Shown: positions 56,250 to 64,000 of the stretch, piece by piece | Layout: every line of letters starts with the position of its first letter | Numbering within the stretch: the stretch's first letter is position 1 | Source: Mesorhizobium escarrei | Lineage (GTDB): Bacteria > Pseudomonadota > Alphaproteobacteria > Rhizobiales > Rhizobiaceae | Direction: 5' to 3' | Assembly (NCBI RefSeq): GCF_935825525.1 | Contig: NZ_CAKXZT010000116.1 | Coordinates: 1-64,000 of the forward strand | DNA length: 64,000 nt | Program-made: the position numbers and the translations under genes | The notes under the pieces: model-generated | The model's database searches: none | What the model saw: only the letters and a program-made list of their open reading frames with translations | Told to the model about the DNA's origin: nothing

Positions 56250-56480
56250 TCAAGTTTCGGCAATCTTCATGGCACTTCGGGCGACCGAAGCAATAACGGC
56301 CAACGCATCGGCGGTGCCGTCGGCTTCGCCTTTCTCAAAATCACCTTCGGTCTGGCCCATCTGGTTTGTTACATGGGCAAAGCAAATCACGTCCTTGTGA
56401 CGCGCCGATGCAAAGGAATAGAGGGCCGCTGCTACCGATTCCGGACAATTGCCGAAGTGCAAGCCGCACTTCAACTCGGT
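56250..56480 (-). pseudogene. C-terminal relic of a nucleoside phosphorylase
   Basis: The minus-strand frame reads AAALYSFASARHKDVICFAH followed by VTNQMGQTEGDFEKGEADGT, the C-terminal region of PNP/UDP-family phosphorylases. Only about 70 residues remain and the 5' part is lost. The rest of 56063-56591 is otherwise empty. Confidence 0.5.
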
Positions 56481-56591
56481 GGCTTAGCCGTGGTCAAAAT
56501 CATCACCTCGCCGTGCAGTCGCGCCTCATGACCTGGATGGTGGCGGAAAGGCCGGCTCACGAATGATTAGATCGTTCGAGATCGGGTCCAG

Positions 56592-57017
56592 TCAGTGCCG
56601 GGCGTGTTCGCATTGGCTGTGATCGGCCAGCACCTCAATCACCCGGCATTCGCCGACCTTCCCGCGCCGGCAGCCTTCGACCATGAGTTCCAGTTCGGCC
56701 TTCAATGCCGTGAGGCTGCGTATCCGCTGAACGACGTCGGCCAGCCGCGCCTGGGCTATGGTGTCGGCCGTGGCGCAGGGCTGGCTGGGATTATCCTGCA
56801 ACGTCAGCAGGGTGCGGATGGCTTCGATGTCGAACCCCAACTCGCGTGAATGGCGAATAAACGCCAGCCGGCGCAAATCGCTCGTCTCATAGTGCCGTCG
56901 ATTGCCCTCGGTGCGGTTCGGCGCGGGCAGCAGGCCGATATGCTCATAGTAGCGGATGGTCGGCACTTTCACGCCGCTCTGTCGTGCCGCTTCGCCAATC
57001 GGGACACTGCGCATCAT
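56592..57017 (-). CDS. MerR-family metal-responsive regulator (CadR/ZntR/PbrR type)
   Basis: 141 residues. The MerR HTH is VPIGEAARQSGVKVPTIRYY followed by EHIGLLPAPNRTEGNRRHYE, then a dimerisation helix. Cysteines in NPSQPCATAD, EGCRRGKVGECRVIE and SQCEHARH make the metal-sensing site expected for Cd/Zn/Pb sensors. GAGGAG lies upstream. It is divergent from the P1B ATPase gene and should activate it by twisting the 19-bp-spaced promoter between them. Confidence 0.9.
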   Translation of the reverse strand: MMRSVPIGEAARQSGVKVPTIRYYEHIGLLPAPNRTEGNRRHYETSDLRRLAFIRHSRELGFDIEAIRTLLTLQDNPSQPCATADTIAQARLADVVQRIRSLTALKAELELMVEGCRRGKVGECRVIEVLADHSQCEHARH

Positions 57018-57024
57018 TTTTCGC

Positions 57025-57055
57025 TTGCTCCTCTAGTCGCTAGAGAATGTAGCGT
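57025..57055 (+). promoter_or_regulatory. MerR-type promoter of the metal-efflux ATPase
   Basis: TTGCTC and TAGCGT are separated by 19 bases that contain the dyad CTCTAGTCGCTAGAG. The over-long spacer with a central palindrome is the mark of promoters activated by MerR regulators. The ATPase start is 30 bases downstream of the -10 element. Confidence 0.8.
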
Positions 57056-57084
57056 GCCGCTGGAATGGTTCAAGGAGTGAGACG

Positions 57085-59343
57085 ATGGCTGCAACCGCCG
57101 CACAAACCCGTTATCGCGTTGAAGGCATGGATTGTGCCGGCTGCGCGACGAAAATCGATAGCGCGCTGCGGCGCATGCATGGCGTCCAGGATGTGAACGT
57201 CTCGGTCACTGCCGGCACCATGACCGTCAGGCACACTGCCGAAAGCGACCTCGCCGCGATCGAAAAGAAGGTGACGGGCCTCGGCTATTCTGTGGCTCAG
57301 CTCACGAGCGAAGCCGGACAGAATGCCAAACCGGCCGGGCACGGCACCAAAGGCGGCCATGACCACGCTGGCCACGACCACGCTGGCCACGACCATGCTG
57401 GCCGCGACCATGCCGGCACAGCCAAAGATGACCACGACGACGTGGAGGGCTTGCATGGCCACGACCACACGCCGGCCACGGGGCCCTGGTGGAACAGCGC
57501 CAAAGGCCGGCTGAGCATCGCCAGCGGCGCCGCATTGGCCGCAGCTTTTGCGATTCACTATATCTGGCCGGCCACCGGCGTCTGGCTTTTCATTGCCGCC
57601 ATGCTGATCGGACTGGTGCCGATTGCACGGCGAGCTGTGATGGCCACGCTCGCCGGCATTCCCCTCACCATCGAAATGCTGATGACCATCGCGGCGATCG
57701 GCGCCGTCATCATCGGTGCCGGCGAGGAAGCCGCCACCGTGGTCTTCCTGTTCCTCGTCGGCGAGTTGCTGGAAGGCGTGGCCGCCGGCAAGGCGCGCTC
57801 CAGCATCGAGGCGCTGACCACGCTGGTGCCCAAGACGGCATTCCTGGAGGAGAATGGCGCCACGCGCGAAGTTCCGGCCGAAGCCCTTGGGGTTGGCGCC
57901 GTCATTCTGGTGCGGCCGGGCGATCGCATTCCAGCCGACGGCAAGATCATCGAGGGCGAAAGCGCCATCGATGAATCGCCGGTGTCGGGGGAAAGCGTGC
58001 CGGTGCGCAAGGGCGTCGACGCGGACGTGTTCGCCGGCACCATCAATGGCGACGGCGTGTTGCGCATCACCGTCACGGCTGCGGCGTCCGACAACACCAT
58101 CGCCCGCATCGTCAAGCTGGTCGAGGAGGCCCAGGAAAGCAAGGCGCCGACGGAACGCTTCATCGACCGTTTCTCACGCTGGTATACGCCCGCCGTCGTC
58201 GCAGTGGGGGCTCTGGTGGCCGTCGTCCCGCCGCTGGCCTTCGGCGACGACTGGAACGAATGGATCTACAAAGGCCTGGCGCTGCTGCTCATCGGCTGCC
58301 CCTGCGCCCTCGTCATATCGGTGCCGGCGGCAATCGCCGCCTCGCTCTCGGCCGGCGCCAGGCGTGGTCTTTTAATGAAAGGCGGCGCGGTGCTGGAAGG
58401 CTTGGGCAAGATCACCGCCGTGGCTTGGGACAAGACCGGGACGCTGACTGAAGGCAAGCCCGTGGTGACGGATGTCGTGGCCATCGGGATCAGCGAAGAG
58501 GTGCTGTCGCTGGCCGCTGCACTCGAAACCGGATCGAGCCATCCGCTGGCCCTGGCTATCCTGCGAAAGGCCAAGGCCGATCGCGTGCCGGTGCCGCCAG
58601 CGGTGGAGGCCAAGGCGCTCGGCGGCAAGGGCGTCGTCGGTCGCATTGGCGGTAAGAACGTCTTCCTGGGCTCGCCGATCGCTGGAGGCGAGAAGGTCGC
58701 GCTGCCGACCGAGCAGGCGGCCCGCATCGCCGAACTCAACGACCAGGGCAAGTCGGTGTCGGTGCTGCTGATCAATGATGTGCTGGCCGGTTTCATCGCC
58801 ATGCGCGACGAGCCTCGGCCGGACGCGCAGGCCGGCCTCAAGGCGCTGACCGATGTTGGCATCAGGACTGTCATGCTGACTGGCGACAACCAGCGCACGG
58901 CGGCGGCAATCGGCAAGCAACTCGGTATCGAGGTGCGCTCGGAACTGCTGCCCGAAGACAAGCAGCGCATTGTCGGCGAGTTGAAAGGGCAGGGGCTGAC
59001 GGTCGCTAAGGTCGGCGACGGCATCAACGATGCGCCGGCGCTCGCCGCGGCCGACATCGGCATAGCCATGGGCGGCGGCACCGATGTCGCTCTGGAGACG
59101 GCAGATGCGGCGGTGCTGCATGGCCGCGTCGGCGATGTCGCGGCGATGATAAAACTGTCTCAGGCGACCATGGCCAACATCAAGCAGAACATCACCATGG
59201 CGTTGGGGCTGAAGGCGGTGTTCCTGGTGACGACCGTAGTCGGCATCACCGGCCTGTGGCCCGCCATTCTCGCCGACACAGGCGCGACGGTGCTGGTGAC
59301 AGCCAACGCCATGCGGCTGTTGCGCTGGAAAGGTGGGGTGTAG
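57085..59343 (+). CDS. P1B-type heavy-metal efflux ATPase (CadA/ZntA type)
   Basis: 752 residues. An N-terminal HMA domain has the metal-binding GMDCAGC (about 14-20). A His/Asp-rich linker of four GHDHA-type repeats follows (about 91-110), then HGHDH. The transmembrane CPC motif lies near 404-406, the phosphorylated Asp in DKTGTLTEGKPV near 449, and the hinge is GDGINDAPALAAADIGIAMG. It exports Zn2+, Cd2+ or Pb2+ from the cytoplasm using ATP. Regulated by the divergent MerR protein. Confidence 0.94.
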   Translation: MAATAAQTRYRVEGMDCAGCATKIDSALRRMHGVQDVNVSVTAGTMTVRHTAESDLAAIEKKVTGLGYSVAQLTSEAGQNAKPAGHGTKGGHDHAGHDHAGHDHAGRDHAGTAKDDHDDVEGLHGHDHTPATGPWWNSAKGRLSIASGAALAAAFAIHYIWPATGVWLFIAAMLIGLVPIARRAVMATLAGIPLTIEMLMTIAAIGAVIIGAGEEAATVVFLFLVGELLEGVAAGKARSSIEALTTLVPKTAFLEENGATREVPAEALGVGAVILVRPGDRIPADGKIIEGESAIDESPVSGESVPVRKGVDADVFAGTINGDGVLRITVTAAASDNTIARIVKLVEEAQESKAPTERFIDRFSRWYTPAVVAVGALVAVVPPLAFGDDWNEWIYKGLALLLIGCPCALVISVPAAIAASLSAGARRGLLMKGGAVLEGLGKITAVAWDKTGTLTEGKPVVTDVVAIGISEEVLSLAAALETGSSHPLALAILRKAKADRVPVPPAVEAKALGGKGVVGRIGGKNVFLGSPIAGGEKVALPTEQAARIAELNDQGKSVSVLLINDVLAGFIAMRDEPRPDAQAGLKALTDVGIRTVMLTGDNQRTAAAIGKQLGIEVRSELLPEDKQRIVGELKGQGLTVAKVGDGINDAPALAAADIGIAMGGGTDVALETADAAVLHGRVGDVAAMIKLSQATMANIKQNITMALGLKAVFLVTTVVGITGLWPAILADTGATVLVTANAMRLLRWKGGV
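57355..57414 (+). repeat. Four tandem 15-bp units encoding a His-rich linker
   Basis: The unit GGCCACGACCACGCT recurs four times with small changes and encodes GHDHA (last copy GRDHA). Such repeats can gain or lose units, changing the number of metal-binding histidines in the ATPase. Confidence 0.85.
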
Positions 59344-59349
59344 ATTGCC

Positions 59350-59560
59350 GCCTTCTATGTCTTTTGGGACGGCTCGATGAGCAACAATCATTCGCATCGA
59401 GCCGGCGCTTATTATTGGCTCGCGCCGTTGATCGGGGCATTTCTGGCGATTGCCCTTTTGGGTGAGCCGCTGACTGTCCGGCTGCTGCTAGCCGGCGTGC
59501 TGATGGGGGTAGGTCTCTTGCTGCATCTCGCAGCGAGCCGTGCCGGCGCTTCATGGCCAT
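59350..59560 (+). pseudogene. C-terminal relic of an EamA-type drug/metabolite transporter
   Basis: GAYYWLAPLIGAFLAIALLG followed by EPLTVRLLLAGVLMGVGLLL is the last two membrane helices of EamA transporters found beside metal ATPases. The N-terminal part is missing, and it runs into IS110 sequence. Confidence 0.6.
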
Positions 59561-59815
59561 CCCCGACTTCCGCCGCTCGCGCGACGTCGCGGCCTTCGGG
59601 CTGACTTCGCGGCGCTGGATGTCGGGCACTTCGATTGACGTTCAAGGCCGGATATCGAAGGCCGGTGAGGTGGACGAGCGGCGCGCGCTCTACGATGCGA
59701 CGTCCGGTTTGATGACGCGCTTCAAAGGCAACGATATGGTCAAGAGGTGAGGCCGGGAGATCGCAAAACGCTTCGCGGTGGCGCGCAAGCTGGCCGGTGA
59801 TCATGCACGCGATGC
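59560..59815 (+). pseudogene. C-terminal relic of an IS110-family transposase
   Basis: FRRSRDVAA, then FGLTSRRWMSGTSIDVQGRI, SKAGEVDERRALYDATSGLM and TRFKGNDMVK match the C-terminal serine domain of IS110 transposases. A stop and frame change follow, after which KRFAVARKLAGDHARDA-like remains can be seen. It is not functional. Confidence 0.7.
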
Positions 59816-59849
59816 GGAGCGACGCGGGCAATCCGCTTTGGCCGCTACG

Positions 59850-60165
59850 TCTTTCCCTTTGAAGCCAATAGTTGGCTCTTCCCCGCAGACAGCGAAAGCG
59901 GACATCTGGCCGAGCAGAAGGAAGATCGGGACGTTCTAAGCAAGTGGCGCAATGACCTGCGGCAGACATTCAGGACGCTGGCGACGCCTGCTGGCGTGTC
60001 GGAGTTCGACGCGCGCCTGCTGATGAACCACGCCATCCCGGGCGTGAACGCCGGATACATTTCGCGGCACAAGCTGCTAGAGGACCACCTACGCGCCCAA
60101 CAGCAAGCGATAAGCACAACAATGTTTGGCTCGCTCTGGGCGACCTCATTGCCAAGGATGATACA
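59850..60165 (+). pseudogene. C-terminal relic of a tyrosine recombinase (integrase)
   Basis: NSWLFPADSESGHLAEQKED, then LSKWRNDLRQTFRTLATPAG, DARLLMNHAIPGVNAGYISR and LLEDHLRAQQQAIS form the C-terminal catalytic half of an island-type integrase: LRQTFRT carries the first Arg, LLMNH the His and YIS the nucleophile Tyr. The N-terminal half and a start codon are gone. It may be a trace of an older island boundary. Confidence 0.65.
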
Positions 60166-60391
60166 GTCCGCTCGTGGCTCGGCCCGTGCGCAACGCGACG
60201 AGCAATTCAGGCCGCTAAGCGAAACGATGGCGAAACTCTGGGCGACGAGTATAGGAGCGCTGTCTTGGTTCGCAGCGCGGATCCGTCGCCTCCAGGCACA
60301 TTGGGGATTACCGGCGGCTACCCACATGCCCAGGGCCAAAGCCCCGGCAACCGCCATTGGCACTCCTAGGATCAGCTCTGCCGTTTCAATA

Positions 60392-61507
60392 TTAGGACAA
60401 ACCGGCAACAGCGTTGTGCCAAACCTCCAAGGCACCGCGCGGAAGCAACGCCTCGACCGGCGCAATATCAAAGGCGACGCCGCGACCGACCGTCTGGAAG
60501 TCGGATGCCTGCATTCCGCACCACAGCAACGCCAAGTCGCGGTCCGCCGTGCAAAGTTGCACGATCTCGCCGGGAAACAGCGCAAAAAGGTGGATGAGAA
60601 TCTCGAGCGACCGAAGATCTGATAGGGCGTTGTATGCGTCCTCGCCTGAGTAGCCGGGTTGCAAGTTCAACAGAGTGAAAGTAGGGCTGCACCCGTTCGG
60701 CACCGCAATCGAGTTTGCAATTGCGAGAACGAGTTAAGATTTGCGTGACACATCGAACCGGTCTGCTGCCTCGATGACGCTCGCGATACGGGCCGCAACG
60801 TCTTTGCGACTAGTCGGCGCACAGAGTGTTGGCGCAAGCTCAAGTAACATGGCATTTTTTCGGCTGAAGCTGGCGCGGGTGTTTTCGATCAGGCCTAGCA
60901 CACCTTCCAGACTCTTAGCTCCCACGACGATTTCGGCCTTGGGCAAAGCGCGTCTCAGCTTATTGACCGCCTCGTCGATCTGCGCCTTCGTCTCATGGGG
61001 ATCGGGCATTCGACGGCTGTTGCCTTCGAGAGCGCAGAGCATCGGATTAATGCGGATGGGGCTGTCTTCGAACAGGTCGAGGAAATCGGGTTCGCGGCCC
61101 TTCTTCACGCCACTTTCAAACCGGCTCACGATCTCAGTCACGACATTACGGTCGACCAGAATTATGGAGTCGGCCTTGATCGTTGCCAGTGCCGAAGGCA
61201 GCCATCCGCCTTTCACAAGCCCGATCGCTCGCGAGGTGAAACGGCTCTCAAGAGTGGTGCTGACGTGGACCACCGTGCCCGGATCGACACCGTTGAAATC
61301 AGTATGAAGGATCTCCCCGTTGTACATATCGAGCTGGATCGTGATAGGCAGATTGGAGGACGCAGCTGCAAGTTCCGCATAGCTCCGCGGCTGAATATCG
61401 ACGCCAGCGAAGCTGATCGTCCTGCCGGGACCGCCATTGGGTCCTTCGCTCTCTTTGAACAGGAACGTTCCGCCGGCACGAGGAGCTGTTTCGACGTCCG
61501 AAGTCAT
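60392..61507 (-). pseudogene. PIN-like protein interrupted by one in-frame stop
   Basis: Two open stretches in the same frame, 60734-61507 and 60392-60733, are separated only by a TAA at 60734-60736. Read through, the product is about 370 residues. Candidate acidic residues fit a PIN-like nuclease: Asp in IILVDRNVVTEIVSRFESG, Glu in PMLCALEGNSRRMPDP and Asp in LCTADRDLALLWCG. The N-terminal 120 residues form an unrecognised beta-rich domain. I know no named family for it. It may be a recent nonsense pseudogene, or a read-through or two-protein arrangement with a GTG restart at 60703. Confidence 0.5.
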
Positions 61508-61827
61508 GAATATTCAGTTCCGGGTGTTATTGAAAGCTCCGCGCCTCGTCATGATCGCATCGATGCAGGAAAAAAAGCGCAATTTGGAACAAGGTATCCG
61601 GGAATCGGCGGCATCTCCACAGCCGTGCCTGACGGCTGATCGAAGGGGACCGCGGCCGATGGCGTCTATTTTCAGCCCGGAGTTAGTTTGATCTGCTTGC
61701 CAGTGTACTGGCGCCACAGTCCGAGCCGCTTGATCCGGTAGCCGAGGATTCGACGGACCGAGCGAGATCGGCAGCATCCGTGACATGTTTGGGTCGCTAA
61801 AACGCCAATGACCATTCGAGCCAAAGT
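61508..61827. other. Intergenic region without a supported gene
   Basis: No coherent long frame. Minus and plus readings near 61690-61800 look like the tail of an insertion-sequence gene but are too short to name. Confidence 0.35.
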
Positions 61828-61906
61828 CGATATTCACGGCACAGCAAATATTGACTTTTTGGCGAATATTCGGTAAAACCACGATATCCACTGCGCAGCG
61901 AATGTG
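61828..61906 (+). promoter_or_regulatory. Paired direct repeats upstream of the second AbiE-like module
   Basis: A 25-base motif recurs at 61828-61852 and 61882-61906, 54 bases apart, with 19 of 25 positions alike; the consensus core is CGATATYCACNGCNCAGC. The second copy ends six bases before the ATG at 61912. By analogy with AbiEi autorepression these are candidate operators. Confidence 0.55.
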
Positions 61907-61911
61907 TGAGA

Positions 61912-63018
61912 ATGCAGACTTTTGAGCATGAGGCCTTCGAAGAGGAAGCAATGGAGAGGCTAGTTGACGCCCTCCGCGCGCTGCCCCATGTCGATGCCCG
62001 CCAGACGGCCGCGCACCTGGCGACGACAGGGCCGGACAGGGGAATTGATGCCGAAGTCGAGTTCAGCGCCGGCGACAAAAACTATCGCCTGATCGTCCAG
62101 GTCAAGAAGTCGGTCTTCCCACGGGATGCCCAGCAACTGCTGTGGCAGATCAGTCGATATCGGAATGTGGCGGGGCAGGGGAGCAGCGAACGTCACATCG
62201 TGCCTTTGCTTGTCGCCGAATCGATTTCGCCTGGCGCCAAGGATCTCCTGAAGGAGGAGAATTGCGGGTTCTATGAGCTTGGTGGAAGTCTCTTCCTCCC
62301 AGCGCGCGGCGCTTACATCTACATCGAAAAGCCGCCTTCCAAGACGGTGCAGAAGACAGTCGGCAGCCTGTTCAAGGGCAAGCGCTCTCAGGTGCTTCAC
62401 GCACTCCTGATCCGCCATTTGGACTGGTTCAGTGTCAAGGACCTTGCCAAACTTGCACGAGTCTCACCCGCGACCGCCTCGGAAACCCTGGTGGAATTGG
62501 AGCGCTTTGAGTGGGTGGGCGTGAAAGGCCAGGGTCCCTCAAAGGAGCGGCGTCTCGATGAGCCGGCCGCTCTGTTGAACGAGTGGCAAAAGCAGGTGTT
62601 GGCCGCGCCGCGCCGGCCAGCCGATCGGCGCTTTTACGTTCCGTCGAGCGACAATGACGCCATTGCCCGTCACCTCGCCGAAATCTCGGAAATGCTCGTC
62701 ATCGACTATGCCATCACTGAGCAAAGTGCGGCTCAGTTTTACGCTCCGTTTCTGACCACCGTCTCGCGTCTGACGTGTCGCCTCGCCTCCGGCCACGGGC
62801 TCGATGAGTTGTATGCGGAGCTTGACGCCCGGCCCGTCAATGAAGGCGCCAATCTCATTGTTATCGAGACCAGTTCGCGGGGCGAGTTTCTGTTCCGAGA
62901 ACAAGTCGACGGCCTTTGGCTCGCCAGCCCCATTCAGGTCTATCTCGACCTGCTGCGCAGTGGCGGACGAGGCAAGGAGATGGCGGAGCATCTGCGCCAG
63001 GAAAGGATCGGTTTCTGA
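61912..63018 (+). CDS. AbiEi-like antitoxin with an N-terminal nuclease-like domain
   Basis: 368 residues. Residues 1-120 hold TTGPDRGIDAEVEFSAGDKN and YRLIVQVKKSVFPRDA, which resemble the PD-(D/E)XK nuclease core (Asp, then QVK). A winged helix follows (DWFSVKDLAKLARVSPATAS, then ETLVELERFEWVGV), then an AbiEi-type C-terminal domain (FYAPFLTTVSRLTCRLASGH). The stop overlaps the next start (TGATG), giving translational coupling to a nucleotidyltransferase gene, as in type IV modules. Whether the nuclease-like domain is active is unknown. Confidence 0.7.
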   Translation: MQTFEHEAFEEEAMERLVDALRALPHVDARQTAAHLATTGPDRGIDAEVEFSAGDKNYRLIVQVKKSVFPRDAQQLLWQISRYRNVAGQGSSERHIVPLLVAESISPGAKDLLKEENCGFYELGGSLFLPARGAYIYIEKPPSKTVQKTVGSLFKGKRSQVLHALLIRHLDWFSVKDLAKLARVSPATASETLVELERFEWVGVKGQGPSKERRLDEPAALLNEWQKQVLAAPRRPADRRFYVPSSDNDAIARHLAEISEMLVIDYAITEQSAAQFYAPFLTTVSRLTCRLASGHGLDELYAELDARPVNEGANLIVIETSSRGEFLFREQVDGLWLASPIQVYLDLLRSGGRGKEMAEHLRQERIGF

Positions 63019-63911
63019 TGAGCAAACCGGACCAAGCAAGTGGCTACAAAAGCGAAGTGACGGAGAACTGCGAACGCGTCCTCGTGACGCTTCTTCGTGG
63101 CCTGGGGCCGTGGAAGGACTCGGTCTATCTCGTCGGCGGGCTCACACCGCGCTATCTTGTAAAGGCCAAGCCACCCGAAGTTCCGGCCCATGCCGGCACC
63201 GGCGACGTCGATATCGTCGTCGAGCTGCAGATGCTTGCCGACACCGGCGCCTATCATTCGCTTGAGGAGAACTTCAAAAAACTGAAGTTTGAGCGTGGTG
63301 AAAACGCCCAGGGCGAAAAAGTGTCCTGGCGCTGGCAAGCCAACACGGAAACCGGTGCCACGATCATCCTCGAGTTGCTGGCCGATGATCCCGCCCTGAA
63401 AGGCGGCAAGGTTCAGCCGCTCCCCACCGAGGGCAATATTTCCGCGCTCAACATTCCGCATTCCTCGATGGTCTTCGATCATTATGAGGCCAAGGTCATC
63501 AGTGCCGAGTTGTTGGGCGAGAATGGCGTTGCGACAGAGACCATTCGTCATGCCGATATCGTCAGCTTCACCTGCCTGAAGTCCTACGCACTCGATCAGC
63601 GGCACGAGCGCAAGGATGCGCACGATTTGGTCTACTGTCTTGAACATTTTGACGGCGGGCTGGAAGGCGCTGTGAAGGCGTTCAGAGCTGCGCTCGGAGG
63701 AAGGCACAAAGAGGCTGTGGCGACTGCCCTCCAAATCCTTGAGAAGCGTTTCACCGACGATGGCAAAACAGAAGGCTATACGAAAGATGGACCGGTCGCT
63801 GTCGCGAAATTTGAACTCGGCGAAGATGCGGAGACGAGGGAGGAACGGATCCTACGGCAGCGGCGTGCTGCGGATCTCGTCATGCGCCTGCTGAAGGAAA
63901 TCAAGAGCTGA
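63018..63911 (+). CDS. Nucleotidyltransferase partner, AbiEii-like
   Basis: 297 residues. VYLVGGLTPRYLV (the G-G motif) followed by HAGTGDVDIVVELQMLADTG (the DxD-type metal site) marks a minimal nucleotidyltransferase fold. LKSYALDQRHERKDAHDLVY holds the Lys and Asp typical of the AbiEii family. Its ATG shares a base with the stop of the upstream gene. The pair most likely forms a toxin-antitoxin or phage-defence module. The gene is complete; 63912-64000 holds nothing recognised. Confidence 0.75.
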   Translation: MSKPDQASGYKSEVTENCERVLVTLLRGLGPWKDSVYLVGGLTPRYLVKAKPPEVPAHAGTGDVDIVVELQMLADTGAYHSLEENFKKLKFERGENAQGEKVSWRWQANTETGATIILELLADDPALKGGKVQPLPTEGNISALNIPHSSMVFDHYEAKVISAELLGENGVATETIRHADIVSFTCLKSYALDQRHERKDAHDLVYCLEHFDGGLEGAVKAFRAALGGRHKEAVATALQILEKRFTDDGKTEGYTKDGPVAVAKFELGEDAETREERILRQRRAADLVMRLLKEIKS

Positions 63912-64000
63912 TCAAGCTTTTTATGGAGCTTGCTGGAAGGTAGAGCAATTAGGGGTAATTGATCCGCTCGAAGCCTCCGGAATAGGAATCATCGCTGCTC

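Noticed and set aside
57355..57414. Possible CRISPR-like array
   Set aside because: The repeats are short, in frame and contiguous without spacers; they encode the His-rich linker. No CRISPR array was seen anywhere in the window.
60392..60703. A separate 103-residue gene after the PIN-like frame
   Set aside because: It lies in the same frame as the upstream stretch with only one stop between, so a split single gene is the simpler reading.

Overview
The window looks like part of a symbiosis island of a Mesorhizobium-like alphaproteobacterium. It has high GC and rhizobial gene families throughout. It carries a nearly complete set of Nod-factor genes, nifA, a C4-dicarboxylate transporter with sigma-54 control, a SyrB-like regulator, and many relics of insertion sequences and recombinases. 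I assign the genus from gene content and sequence style only; no search was run.

Layout. 1-3.6 kb: an AbiE-type toxin-antitoxin module (toxin gene apparently truncated), a resolvase relic, msrA, a frameshifted double cold-shock gene and a probable alpha-r14/NfeR1-type small RNA. 4-11.6 kb: a LigD-type DNA ligase, a YedK/SRAP protein, an S46 peptidase behind a NifA site plus sigma-54 promoter, an RHH protein, and acetoacetate decarboxylase behind a second sigma-54 promoter. 12-15.9 kb: a PEP-mutase relic abutting a decayed YhaN-like ATPase. 16-22.7 kb: nodU with its own nod box, then a three-gene PLP-enzyme/DapA-like/unknown cluster divergent from a MocR regulator. 22.9-28.7 kb: small metabolic genes, a MocC-like gene, relics and a SyrB-like gene.

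28.8-45.4 kb is the nodulation core. Reading leftward from a nod box, nodA-nodB-nodC-nodI-nodJ-nodH is followed by a NolFG-like MFP/RND efflux pair, with nodD1 divergent. A second nod box serves a second nodA followed by nodF-nodE-nodG, with nodD2 divergent. A 13-codon nodB relic behind the second nodA and a short third nodD relic show that this arrangement arose by duplication and rearrangement. The genes predict a sulfated lipochitooligosaccharide (NodH) with a NodFE-made polyunsaturated acyl chain and possibly a carbamoyl group (NodU). nodPQ are not in the window.

45.3-54.6 kb: a second MocC-like gene, a LacI-type regulator, dctA (sigma-54 promoter and a DctD-like upstream site), a decayed third MocC copy, nifA, a HisC-like aminotransferase and a luciferase-like flavin monooxygenase. 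The three MocC copies have related upstream elements. 54.9-64 kb: a Fic protein with repeats at its start codon, a CadA/ZntA-type P1B ATPase with a divergent MerR regulator, EamA/IS110/integrase relics, a PIN-like gene split by a stop codon, and a second AbiE-like toxin-antitoxin pair.

The best candidates for little-described biology are the NifA/sigma-54 control of an S46 peptidase, the duplicated nodD-nodA module tied to nodFEG, the PLP/DapA/unknown cluster, the MocC family with its shared upstream element, the nuclease-like AbiEi fusion, and the stop-interrupted PIN-like protein.
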